64,000 bases of DNA from JAHEJN01 sp963787285 (GTDB lineage Bacteria > Actinomycetota > Acidimicrobiia > Acidimicrobiales > JAHEJN01): positions 1-64,000 of the forward strand of contig CAWBCM010000012.1 in assembly GCA_963787285.1 (NCBI GenBank). Direction: 5' to 3'. The translations under genes and the position numbers were made by a program. Shown here in pieces: positions 50,595-60,276 of the stretch (positions are counted from its first letter, which is position 1; the number at the start of each line of letters is the position of its first letter). The notes beneath the pieces were generated by a model. It had not been told where the DNA came from. It was given only the letters and a program-made list of their open reading frames with translations, and searched no databases.

Positions 50595-52841
50595 GTGACG
50601 GAGTGGCCCGGCGACGACCACGACTTCGCCCCGGAGTTCGTCGACACGGTGACCTCCCACGACGAGGTGCCCAAACGATGGGTGGGCCTGTACGTGTTCG
50701 CGGCGTTCGTTGCCATCGCCCTCGGCGGCCTGATGGTGGTCGCGCTGGGCTCGGGCGATTCAGGTTCTCCCCTCGCCGAGGCCGCCGCGACTCCGACGCC
50801 GAGCGCGGCCCCCGTCGACGATCCCTCCGAGGACCCCACCGACGACTTCACCGACGACCTGTCCGACGACATTGCCGTTCTCGAGGTCGGCGTCATCGGC
50901 GCGAGCACTCGAGCCAGGAACGCGGTGACCACCGACGGCAAGGACTTCTGTCTTCGGGGCCTCAGCGATCAGGGTGAAGGTAGCTGTTCACCGATGTCAA
51001 CCAGCCCCTTCCTCCGCGGAGTGCTGGCGGTGCGAGCCGATGTCGGCCGCATCTGGTGTGTGGCGACCGCGGTCTCGTCCCATGTCACCGGTATCACCGC
51101 CGAGTTCACGGACGGGACGACGAGTCGCCTCGCCCTGGCCACGCCAGTCGACGGCGGCGGAAGTTTCGCGGCCGTGTGCCGAGGCGACGGCGCAGGGCTG
51201 GTTCGTCTGGTTCTGCTCCGAGACGAATCCCCGGTCGCCAGCAGCGGCGGCCCGACCGCCCCCCTCGTCGCCGCCATCGCCGCCTCCGAGCCGGCGGCGA
51301 CGCTCGTTACGGTTCCACCCGGTTGGCACCAGGCGCAGGTCGGCCGCTTCGCCTTCGTGGCCTCCGCGCCGATTCGCGTTGCTGCCGATCCCTCGCCCGG
51401 GTCGACGTTTTGCACGGCCACCCAGTTCGCGGTGCTCTCCGTTCTGCCCGACGACGCCGTTCTCGTCGCCATCACCGAGTTGCGCGGCGCCATCGACCTT
51501 CCATCGCGGGCGAGCATCGCCTCGGTCGCACCGCTGACGCTGCCCTCGTTGCCGGCCTGTGTCGATGATCGCGATGTCCCGACGGTCCGAGCCGTGCAGT
51601 TCGCCGAGGCAGGACGACAGCTGGAGGTGGCAGTGGTGAGCGGTGCGAATGCCTCACCCGCCGATGTGGCTACCGCCGTTCAGGTCGCCGATGCGCTCGC
51701 GGTCGTGCCCGACGAATCGGCCATCGAACAACGCAACCGACGACCGCCGTCGGTCGGGGCGTTCGGAGCGGCGGGAGCATGGACGGGACGAGAGGTTCTC
51801 CTGTGGGGTGGTGAGCAGCCGATGCTCTCCTCGGTCTTCGATCCGAGCCTCGCCGGAGTCGTCTCGACGCCCGCTGCTCCCGAGCCGTACTCCAATCGGT
51901 CGTCAGCGTCGGGCGCCCGTCTCGATCCCGCCACCGGCGTGTGGCAGCCGATCGCTGCACCACCCGAGTCGGCCGTCGGCGGTCGCCAGGGGTCGGTGTG
52001 GGCCGGGGACGAGCTTCTCCTGTGGAGCTCGGAGCTCGGCGACGGACGCGGCTTCGCGTACCGACCCGCCGACGACACCTGGCGCCGACTGACCGCCCCG
52101 ATCGCCGTGAACGAGGGTTCGCTGAACGCGCCGGTGCTGCTGTGGACCGGCGATCAGGTTCTGCTGTTCGGCCAGGTGTTCGGGCCCTTCACCACGAGGG
52201 GCGAAGTGATTCGCTCGGTCTACACGCCGGGCACCGACAGCTGGTCGCCCATCCCCTTTCCCGCCGACATGCCGCGGGCACCGGTTGTCGGCGGAGTCTG
52301 GACCGGGACCGAAGCGGTGCTTTTCGTCGGCGACGGCAATGGCATGGCCTTCGACCCTCGGACAACCGCGTGGCGGGCCTTCGATGGCCCCGTCGATGCA
52401 GCCGGTGGGCCCGTCGTTGCGACCGACATTGCCTGGAACGGAGACCAGCTTCAGGTGATGTCGCGGGAGGTCTCGTCGGAAGCCCGCACCGCCACCCTCT
52501 ACTCGGCCGTCGCCCCATTCGATCGGTGGAGCGCCGAGCCGTTCCCGCCGACGTCGGTCTCGAGGGTCGACACGGTGGTAGCGGCGGACGGAGGGCTGTT
52601 GGCGATCGGTCCGGTCGTCGACTCGACCACCTTTGCGCCCCGCCCGCCGGTGGGCTGGTTTCGTCGGCACCGCGACGGGGAGACCACGCCACTGGCGGTG
52701 CCACGCGACTGGAGCCGATGTGGCGCCACCGTCGTGACCCTCCCCGGCGAGGTGCTGTTCTGGGGCGGCGTCGACTGCGAGGCGGCCAGGGTCGGCGTGG
52801 CCAACGACACGGTCGCCCGTGTCACGTTGCCCGCCCCCTGA
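50595..52841 (+). CDS. Membrane-anchored Kelch-like beta-propeller protein, paralogue 1
   Basis: The 748-residue protein begins with an acidic cytosolic stretch (DDHDFAPEFVDTVTSHDEVP) and one helix (LYVFAAFVAIALGGLMVVAL, about 34-55). A Thr/Pro/Asp linker follows (TPTPSAAPVDDPSEDPTDDF). A first outer domain contains PGWHQAQVGRFAFVASAPIR. The C-terminal half has blades with W-x-G-x-E/D-x-L-L-W and D-P-x-T-x-x-W (AWTGREVLLWGG, RLDPATGVW, VWAGDELLLW), as in Kelch propellers. It is a paralogue of the next gene, with the same promoter. Function unknown; an envelope-sensing or binding role is likely. Confidence 0.8.
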   Translation: MTEWPGDDHDFAPEFVDTVTSHDEVPKRWVGLYVFAAFVAIALGGLMVVALGSGDSGSPLAEAAATPTPSAAPVDDPSEDPTDDFTDDLSDDIAVLEVGVIGASTRARNAVTTDGKDFCLRGLSDQGEGSCSPMSTSPFLRGVLAVRADVGRIWCVATAVSSHVTGITAEFTDGTTSRLALATPVDGGGSFAAVCRGDGAGLVRLVLLRDESPVASSGGPTAPLVAAIAASEPAATLVTVPPGWHQAQVGRFAFVASAPIRVAADPSPGSTFCTATQFAVLSVLPDDAVLVAITELRGAIDLPSRASIASVAPLTLPSLPACVDDRDVPTVRAVQFAEAGRQLEVAVVSGANASPADVATAVQVADALAVVPDESAIEQRNRRPPSVGAFGAAGAWTGREVLLWGGEQPMLSSVFDPSLAGVVSTPAAPEPYSNRSSASGARLDPATGVWQPIAAPPESAVGGRQGSVWAGDELLLWSSELGDGRGFAYRPADDTWRRLTAPIAVNEGSLNAPVLLWTGDQVLLFGQVFGPFTTRGEVIRSVYTPGTDSWSPIPFPADMPRAPVVGGVWTGTEAVLFVGDGNGMAFDPRTTAWRAFDGPVDAAGGPVVATDIAWNGDQLQVMSREVSSEARTATLYSAVAPFDRWSAEPFPPTSVSRVDTVVAADGGLLAIGPVVDSTTFAPRPPVGWFRRHRDGETTPLAVPRDWSRCGATVVTLPGEVLFWGGVDCEAARVGVANDTVARVTLPAP

Positions 52842-52879
52842 CCCTGCGCCGCTGCGGCACCTGGATCCGGAGTGCCCGT

Positions 52880-52892
52880 TACGGTTGCCTTG
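52880..52892 (+). promoter_or_regulatory. Leaderless promoter of the second propeller gene
   Basis: TACGGT (52880-52885) ends seven bases before GTG 52893, and the surrounding GTTACGGTTGCC matches the upstream copy. Confidence 0.55.
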
Positions 52893-55088
52893 GTGAGCGA
52901 TTGGCAGCACGACGACGATGGCTTCGCGCCGGTGTTCGTCGACACGGTGACCTCCGACGACGAAGCGCCGCGCCAATCGGGCGGACTGCTCGCCTTCGTG
53001 AGCCTGATCGTTGCCGCGGTCGTGGCCCTCGTCGGGTTCGGTCTCACCCAGACGAGAGGTGTCGACGAACCTGCTGTCACCGAGCCGACGGCGGTCCCGT
53101 CGCCCACCGCCGACGGCGACCTGGTCGAGGTCGCCGTGGCCGACACCTGGAGCCCTGCGTCGGAGTCGGAGTTCCGACTCTTCTCCGACGGGGAGGTGGT
53201 GTGCCTGCGGTCCTCGGACAGCTCGATCCGGGAAACCTGTGCCGTCATCGCCGACGGTGTCGGCGAACAGGCATTCTTCACGGCGTTGGGCGGGCGGCCA
53301 CTCCTCTCCAGCTGGTGCGCGGCAGGAGCGGTCGGCCGCAACGTGCAGTCGGTGATCTTCGGTCTGCTCGACGGCACGATCGCCACGGTGCCGCTCACGC
53401 CTCCCGACCTCGAGGGCCGGCGGTACTTCGCCGGCTGCCGGACCGACGGGCTCGGACTCGAGAGCATCCGGTACTTGTCGGCCCCGCCGGCAATCTCGGT
53501 CGTCGGCTCGCGGGGTGACCCAGACGTGCCCGTCGTGCCGAGTGCGTTCGCGCCGCCGCCTTCGATCGCCGAGGTCGACCTGTTCCCCGGCTGGCACCAG
53601 GCACAGCTCGGGTCGGTGTACTTCGTCGCGAACGGTCCGATCGAAGTGGCGGCAGACTCGGGCGAACGGGTGGCGTGCGCGACCCCCCAGATCGTCGTCC
53701 TTGCCGAGGCCTCGCCCGATTCGGTGATCGTGAGCGTCGTCGAGTTGCTGGGCCTCGGCGGGTTGCCGCCCCGATCGCGTGGATTGTCGTACGAATCGGC
53801 GCAGGTTGCTTCCCTCCTCGACTGTCCGATGCCCGAGCTCGACATCCGCACGGCACGTATCTCCGACCGCGGTCGAGCCCTCGAGGTGGCCATAGCGGTC
53901 GGACCCGAGGCTTCCGAGGCCGATGTCGACATCGCCGAGGCGTCCATCGCGTTGATCGACATCGTCGCCCGGTCCGATGTACCGCCCCGTTCGCGTGTCA
54001 CCGCCCCGCCCATTCCCATCGTCGAGGATGCCGCGGTCGCCTGGACGGGAGAGGAAGTGATCGTGTGGGGTGGATCCTCCGACCACGAGACCTCCGTGTT
54101 CGATCCGCTGGTCGATCGGCTCGTCTTCCGGGGTGCCCGTTACCTGACTCCGCTGGCCACCGACACCTCCGACCAAGGGGCCCGGTGGAGTCCGACGACG
54201 AACACCTGGCGGGTACTACCGGAGGCGCCGTTCGCCCTGTCACCGGACGACGGGTATCGCTCGGTCTGGACCGGCTCGGAACTCCTGGTCTGGAATGCGG
54301 GGCTGACCCGGGGCCTGGGCTTCGATCCGTCGACCGACACGTGGCGAGAGCTGCCCGAGTGGGCGCCCGGGGTCGGGTTCGGTTGGGAGCCCCCGGTGGT
54401 GTGGACCGGCACCGAGGTCATCGCGTTCGGTCCGGCGATCGCGCTCTCCGACGATGTGGGACCCTTGCCGAGCCTCGGAGCCCGATACGACCCAGTGGCT
54501 GATTCCTGGGAGTTGCTCCCTCGCGCCCCGGAGGTCATCGCCGTGCGGAACGTTGCCGTCTGGACCGGTACGGAGGCGGCGTACCTGCTGAATCCCGAGA
54601 CCGGTCTGGCCTTCGATCCGGCGAGCGACCAATGGCGTCCCATCGTCGGGCCCGACGACGTCCGCTCGGGTGCGTCGGTCACCGATCTCCTCGCCATGGG
54701 TGATGTCGTGTTCGGACTCAGTCGCGGACCGGCTTCCCCGACCAGAGCGGGAACTCTGTTCGCGGCTCCGGCGCCGATACTGGAGCCGTGGAGCCAGACC
54801 GTCTTCCCGCCACTGCCGATCGACCGCGTCGAGGCCGCAGTGGTGACCGAGTCCGGACTGTTCGCGATCGCGGCGCTGACCGGCCGCGGCGGTTGGGCGG
54901 CGTACCTGCTCGCGCCCGACGGCACGGTGGTGCCGGTTGCTCTGCCTGATGGGTGGAATCGCTGTGGTGCCGAGGTGGCCGCTGCGCCCGGCGGGGTGTT
55001 CTTCTGGGGTGGGACCGACTGCGAAACGGGGACGCCCGCCGGCGATGCCACGGTCATCGACCTGCCGAGCGCGGCGTCGATCGGCTGA
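52893..55088 (+). CDS. Membrane-anchored Kelch-like beta-propeller protein, paralogue 2
   Basis: The 731-residue protein has the same layout as paralogue 1: DDDGFAPVFVDTVTSDDEAP, one helix (LLAFVSLIVAAVVALVGFGL), a linker, then PGWHQAQLGSVYFVANGPIE and propeller blades (AWTGEEVIVWGG, WSPTTNTWRVLP, VWTGSELLVWNAG, FDPSTDTWRELP). A closing GTDCETGT matches GVDCEAAR in paralogue 1, so each probably has a conserved Cys pair near the end. It arose by tandem duplication and has diverged considerably. Function unknown. Confidence 0.8.
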   Translation: MSDWQHDDDGFAPVFVDTVTSDDEAPRQSGGLLAFVSLIVAAVVALVGFGLTQTRGVDEPAVTEPTAVPSPTADGDLVEVAVADTWSPASESEFRLFSDGEVVCLRSSDSSIRETCAVIADGVGEQAFFTALGGRPLLSSWCAAGAVGRNVQSVIFGLLDGTIATVPLTPPDLEGRRYFAGCRTDGLGLESIRYLSAPPAISVVGSRGDPDVPVVPSAFAPPPSIAEVDLFPGWHQAQLGSVYFVANGPIEVAADSGERVACATPQIVVLAEASPDSVIVSVVELLGLGGLPPRSRGLSYESAQVASLLDCPMPELDIRTARISDRGRALEVAIAVGPEASEADVDIAEASIALIDIVARSDVPPRSRVTAPPIPIVEDAAVAWTGEEVIVWGGSSDHETSVFDPLVDRLVFRGARYLTPLATDTSDQGARWSPTTNTWRVLPEAPFALSPDDGYRSVWTGSELLVWNAGLTRGLGFDPSTDTWRELPEWAPGVGFGWEPPVVWTGTEVIAFGPAIALSDDVGPLPSLGARYDPVADSWELLPRAPEVIAVRNVAVWTGTEAAYLLNPETGLAFDPASDQWRPIVGPDDVRSGASVTDLLAMGDVVFGLSRGPASPTRAGTLFAAPAPILEPWSQTVFPPLPIDRVEAAVVTESGLFAIAALTGRGGWAAYLLAPDGTVVPVALPDGWNRCGAEVAAAPGGVFFWGGTDCETGTPAGDATVIDLPSAASIG

Positions 55089-55112
55089 GCGCGGGCCGCC
55101 GCGGTGAGCCGT

Positions 55113-55126
55113 TACGCTCCGGGGCC
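55113..55126 (+). promoter_or_regulatory. Leaderless-type promoter of ndk
   Basis: TACGCT (55113-55118) ends eight bases before ATG 55127. Confidence 0.5.
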
Positions 55127-55528
55127 ATGAATCAGACGCTTGTCCTGTGCAAACCCGATGCCGTCGAGCGCGGTCTCGTCGGCGAGATCCTCTCTCGCTT
55201 CGAGCGCAAAGGCCTCTCCATCGCCGCGATGCGCATGCTGACCATCGACGAGGAGCTCGCGTCGAAGCACTATGCCGAGCACGTCGGCAAGCCGTTCTAC
55301 GACGACCTGGTGAGCTTCATCGGTCGGTCGCCCTCGGTGGCGCTCATCGTCCAGGGTCCCGACGACACCTGGCAGATCGTGCGGACCATGATGGGCGCGA
55401 CCAACTCCGCCGAGGCCGCTCCGGGCACCCTCCGCGGCGATCTCAGTGCGCTCTTCACCGAGAACCTCGTGCACGGATCCGATTCGGCGGAGTCCGCGGC
55501 GCGAGAGATCGCCATCTTCTTCGGCTGA
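55127..55528 (+). CDS. ndk: Nucleoside-diphosphate kinase
   Basis: The 133-residue enzyme equilibrates nucleoside tri- and diphosphates. It has TLVLCKPDAVERGLVGEILS and the phospho-His in NLVHGSDSAESAAREI (about 116), with MMGATNSAEAAPGTLRGD giving the ATP site. Length and all motifs are normal. The frame is open upstream, but ATG 55127 follows the -10 and gives the usual N-terminus. Confidence 0.96.
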   Translation: MNQTLVLCKPDAVERGLVGEILSRFERKGLSIAAMRMLTIDEELASKHYAEHVGKPFYDDLVSFIGRSPSVALIVQGPDDTWQIVRTMMGATNSAEAAPGTLRGDLSALFTENLVHGSDSAESAAREIAIFFG

Positions 55529-55535
55529 TGCCCGC

Positions 55536-55566
55536 GGCCACACGAGCATCACTGGCCACACGAGCA
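55536..55566 (+). repeat. 13-bp direct repeat between ndk and mreB
   Basis: GGCCACACGAGCA occurs at 55536-55548 and 55554-55566, a spacing of 18 bp, immediately upstream of the mreB promoter. It may be a regulator site. Confidence 0.5.
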
Positions 55567-55577
55567 ACGATGAGCTA

Positions 55578-55605
55578 TTGCAATCTGGTTACGACCATCT
55601 AGACT
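55578..55605 (+). promoter_or_regulatory. Sigma-70-type promoter of the mreB operon
   Basis: TTGCAA (55578-55583) and TAGACT (55600-55605) are separated by 16 bp. The start would be at about 55612, leaving a leader of about 62 nt before mreB, unlike the leaderless genes nearby. Confidence 0.55.
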
Positions 55606-55673
55606 TCGACCACGGCGTGACGTAGGGGCCGCACCAACACCCGCCGCTTCCCCCTGCGCTGCGTCATGACACC

Positions 55674-56717
<1,044 letters not shown>

Positions 56718-56731
56718 CCTCCGAGGTGCCC

Positions 56732-57682
56732 GTGACACGACGTCACGAGGCGGGCCGCAGTCGACCTCACATCTTGTTGGTGTTGGTCATCGCGTCCGTC
56801 ACGCTCCTGACGCTCGACTTCCGCAACGTCGGCCCGTTCGCGTCGTTGCAGACCACGGCGCGCGATGTGCTCAATCCGTTCCGCAGCGCGGGTGAGACGG
56901 TGTTCTCGCCGGTGACCGACGCCTGGTCGTCGGTGTTCTCGGGCGGCGCCGACGCCGACGAGCTCGACGACCTCCGAGCCGAGAACGCCCAGCTGCGCAA
57001 CGAGCTCATCGCTCAGGCCAACGCCGAGGATCTCCTCGCCTCGGCGTTGCTGCAGCTCGACATCCCGTACGTGGGCAACCTCGACCGCGTCGTCGCCCAG
57101 GTGGTGGCCGGGTCGGTCGGGAACTTCGACGACTTCCACATCGAGATCGACAAGGGCAGCGCCGACGGTATCGGCGTGAACATGCCCGTCGTGAGCGAAG
57201 GGGGCCTCATCGGCCGGGTCGAGGAGGTCAGTCGAAACCGGGCCCGCATCGTCTTGATCGTCGACCCCGAGTTCAACGTCGGGGTCCGGGTGGTCGGCTA
57301 CGACGAGGAGCTCGCCCTGGCACGCGGCAACGGCCACGATCTCCCGCTGCGGGTCACCGAGGACGTGAACCCGCGAGTGCCTATCGAGGTGGGTGCCGGT
57401 GTCGTCACCAGCGGGCTGGGCAACAGTCTGTATCCGGCCAACATCCCGGTGGGTTTCATCAGCGAGGCGCGCCTCGACGAGGGTGCGCTCACCCAGGTGC
57501 TCGAGATCGAGCCCTCGGGCGATCTGGAAACGCTGCGGTTCGTCACCGTGTTGCTCTTCGAAGCCGACGATCTCGACGAGGAGCTCCAGCTCGACACGGG
57601 CACCGACGGCGTCGAGTCGGTTCCGACGCCGGGGGCCGGTGTCGTCGACGAACCGGTTGCCGACGACGAGACGACACCATGA
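56732..57682 (+). CDS. mreC: Rod-shape-determining protein MreC
   Basis: The 316-residue protein has an N-terminal helix (ILLVLVIASVTLLTL), a coiled coil (DELDDLRAENAQLRNELIAQ) and the beta-rich MreC domain (IEIDKGSADGIGVNMPVVSE, GLIGRVEEVSRNRARIVLIV). GTG 56732 has GAGG at the right distance; GTG 56726 is also in frame. An acidic tail follows. The stop overlaps mreD. Confidence 0.93.
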   Translation: MTRRHEAGRSRPHILLVLVIASVTLLTLDFRNVGPFASLQTTARDVLNPFRSAGETVFSPVTDAWSSVFSGGADADELDDLRAENAQLRNELIAQANAEDLLASALLQLDIPYVGNLDRVVAQVVAGSVGNFDDFHIEIDKGSADGIGVNMPVVSEGGLIGRVEEVSRNRARIVLIVDPEFNVGVRVVGYDEELALARGNGHDLPLRVTEDVNPRVPIEVGAGVVTSGLGNSLYPANIPVGFISEARLDEGALTQVLEIEPSGDLETLRFVTVLLFEADDLDEELQLDTGTDGVESVPTPGAGVVDEPVADDETTP

Positions 57683-58203
57683 CCGCCTGGGTCCGCGCCG
57701 CGCTCACGATCATCACGGTCGTGTTGCTGCAGCTCACGCTGTTCGACGGGCTCCGCGTGGCCGGGATCGCACCCGAGGTCGCTCTCGGGCTGGCCGTCGC
57801 CGCCGGCATCACCGGCGGCTCCACGAGCGGCGCGGTCGTCGGATTCGCCACCGGACTGGCGGTCGACCTGTTCCTGGCCACCCCGTTCGGCCTGAGCGCC
57901 CTGTCGTTCTGCTTGGTCGCGTACCTCGCCGGCATGTTCGCCAACAGTGTGTCGGACACCAGTTGGGTGGCGGCCGCTCCGGTGGTGGCGGTGGGGACAG
58001 CCACCGGCCTGTGCCTGTACGTGTTGTTCGGCGAGATTCTCGGGCAGCCGAACTTCTACACCCCCGATCTGTGGCGCATCGTCCTGGTGGCCTCGACCAT
58101 CGGCCTGGTCACGGGCGGCCCGCTCACCAAGCTGATGCGGTGGGTGTGGGGCGCGCCCGCGCGCCCGGCGATGTCGCATCGTCGACTCGGTCTGGTGAAC
58201 TAG
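57679..58203 (+). CDS. mreD: Rod-shape-determining membrane protein MreD
   Basis: The 174-residue protein has five membrane helices (LTIITVVLLQLTLFDGLRVA; VALGLAVAAGITGG; FATGLAVDLFLATPFGLSAL). The GLAVDLFLATPFGLSAL segment is the MreD signature. ATG 57679 overlaps the mreC stop. Confidence 0.88.
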   Translation: MTAWVRAALTIITVVLLQLTLFDGLRVAGIAPEVALGLAVAAGITGGSTSGAVVGFATGLAVDLFLATPFGLSALSFCLVAYLAGMFANSVSDTSWVAAAPVVAVGTATGLCLYVLFGEILGQPNFYTPDLWRIVLVASTIGLVTGGPLTKLMRWVWGAPARPAMSHRRLGLVN

Positions 58204-58209
58204 AGCGTC

Positions 58210-60276
58210 ATGGCGTCGATCCGCGATTCCCAGCGCTTCCGCCTGAACCTGCTCGGCATCGTCGCGTTGTCGCTCTTCGTCGCGCTCTTCGCCCGCCTCT
58301 ACTACCTCCAGGTGCTCGAGGAGGCCGAGTTCCAGGCGATCGCCACGGCCAACATCGAGCGGAGCATCCCGATCCAGGCGCCCCGGGGCCGGATCATCGA
58401 TACCAAGGGGCGGGTCCTCGTCGACAACAAGACCACCCTGGTCGTCACCGTCGACAACTTCGTCCTGAGCGACCGCCTGAACGACCGTGACGACCGCCGG
58501 GCCCTCGCCCTTCGGCTCGCCACTGCCCTCAGCGAGGCGGGACGACTCACCAAGGTCGACAGCATCATGGCCGCCTTCGACGATCCGAAGTACGGGCCCT
58601 TCGATCGGATTCCGATCGCGGAGGGGGTCACCAAGGAGTTCAAGGTGTGGCTGGGGGAGCGGTCCTTCGAGTATCCCGGCGTCGAAATCGTGCCGGAGAC
58701 GGTCCGCTCCTACCCGTTCGGCGTGGCCGCCGCCCACGTGTTGGGCTACGTCGGCCCGATCAATGAAGCCGAGCTCGACCTTCGCCAGAACGACTTGAAG
58801 CCCTACCAGCCCTCCGATGAGATCGGCAAGGCGGGTGTGGAGCTGTCCTTCGAGGACCTGCTCCGGGGGGTTCCCGGAAGCAAGGACATCATCGTCGACG
58901 CCAAGGGCAACATCGTCGAGGAGATCGGCACGACACCGCCGCGTCCCGGCAGCGACATCCAGTTGACGATCGACATCGACCTCCAGTTGCTCGTCGAGGC
59001 CGAGCTGCTCGAGGGGCTCGAGACTGCTCGCCGCGAGATCGACTCGAACGGCACGGGCGACTTCTTCGAGGCACCGGCCGGTGCGGCCGTCGTGCTCGAT
59101 CCTCGCGGCGCCCAGGTGTTGGCGCTGGCCTCGTACCCGACCTATGACCCTCGCACGTTCACTGCCGGCATCACCACCGACCAGTTCGAGGCGCTGACCA
59201 CACCCGACGCCGAGGCGCCGCTCAACAACCGCGTGATCCAGGGCCTGTATGCCCCTGGCTCCACGTTCAAACCCTTCACCGCGTATGCCGCGATGAACGC
59301 CGGTCTGATAAGCGACCGTGGCCTGCTCACGGTGAACTCGACCATCAACGATCAAGGTTTCTTCGAGATCCCCGGTTGCTCGGGGGGCCAGTGCGAGTTC
59401 CAGAATGCCAACCGGACCCCCTACGGTCCGGTCGACCTCCGACGGGCCATCACGGTGTCGAGCGATGTCTACTTCTATCGGCTCGCCTGGTTCTTCGAGA
59501 GCTTCGCGGGGGTCCGAGCCCAGGCGTTGCAGGAAGGCGTGAAGGATTTCGGCTTCGGCACGCGAACCAACGTCGCGTTGGCCTACGAGGCCGACGGCCT
59601 GGTTCCCGATGCCGAGCTCAAGGCAGCACGCCACGCGGAGTTCCCCGAGGTGTTTCCGAACGGCGACTGGTTCGCCGGCGACACGCTCAACACGTCGATC
59701 GGCCAGGGCGACATGGGCGTGACCCCGATGCAGCTGGCGAACGTGTACGCCGCGTTGGCCAACGGTGGCCGGCTCTACGCCCCCAACATCGCTTCGGCTG
59801 CCCTGAATCCGGCGACCCGCCAAGTCGAGATCGACTACCAGCCACGGTTGCTGAATCAGATCTACCTCCCCGACGAGATCCGCCAACCCCTGATCGACGG
59901 CCTCGCCGAAGTGCCGCTCGATGACCTCGGAACCGCCAGGCAGGCCTTCGAGGGGTTCCCGTTCTCCCAGCTCACGGTGGCCGGGAAGACCGGAACGTCG
60001 GAGAAGGTCGGCAAGTCCGACTTTGCGCTGTTCGCCGCCTTCGCCCCGGTGGTCGACCCGGAGTACGTCGTGGTCATGGTGCTCGAGGAGGCCGGCTTCG
60101 GCGGTGAGCTCGCCGCGCCGCGGGTGCGCGACATCCTCCAGGCCATCGCCACCGGCACCGTGCCGCCGGCCGTCCCGGTCGACCCCGACTATCTGCTGCA
60201 GCCGGCGGTGCTACCCGTGAGCGCCGACGGTGTCTCCGGCGATGAAGCCGCCCTCGGAGAGGACCTCGCCGGATGA
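58210..60276 (+). CDS. mrdA: Penicillin-binding protein 2 (elongasome transpeptidase)
   Basis: The 688-residue class B PBP has an N-terminal membrane helix (LLGIVALSLFVALFARLYYL), the PBP dimerisation domain (RSIPIQAPRGRIIDTKGRVL) and the transpeptidase: STFK in YAPGSTFKPFTAY (Ser about 351), SSD in TVSSDVYFYRLAW and KTGT in VAGKTGTSEK (about 592). It crosslinks peptidoglycan with RodA during elongation. Its stop overlaps rodA by 4 bases. Confidence 0.95.
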   Translation: MASIRDSQRFRLNLLGIVALSLFVALFARLYYLQVLEEAEFQAIATANIERSIPIQAPRGRIIDTKGRVLVDNKTTLVVTVDNFVLSDRLNDRDDRRALALRLATALSEAGRLTKVDSIMAAFDDPKYGPFDRIPIAEGVTKEFKVWLGERSFEYPGVEIVPETVRSYPFGVAAAHVLGYVGPINEAELDLRQNDLKPYQPSDEIGKAGVELSFEDLLRGVPGSKDIIVDAKGNIVEEIGTTPPRPGSDIQLTIDIDLQLLVEAELLEGLETARREIDSNGTGDFFEAPAGAAVVLDPRGAQVLALASYPTYDPRTFTAGITTDQFEALTTPDAEAPLNNRVIQGLYAPGSTFKPFTAYAAMNAGLISDRGLLTVNSTINDQGFFEIPGCSGGQCEFQNANRTPYGPVDLRRAITVSSDVYFYRLAWFFESFAGVRAQALQEGVKDFGFGTRTNVALAYEADGLVPDAELKAARHAEFPEVFPNGDWFAGDTLNTSIGQGDMGVTPMQLANVYAALANGGRLYAPNIASAALNPATRQVEIDYQPRLLNQIYLPDEIRQPLIDGLAEVPLDDLGTARQAFEGFPFSQLTVAGKTGTSEKVGKSDFALFAAFAPVVDPEYVVVMVLEEAGFGGELAAPRVRDILQAIATGTVPPAVPVDPDYLLQPAVLPVSADGVSGDEAALGEDLAG

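Noticed and set aside
57298..59886. 862-codon minus-strand open frame over mreC-mreD-mrdA
   Set aside because: It crosses three conserved genes on the other strand, and the product has no coherent sequence.
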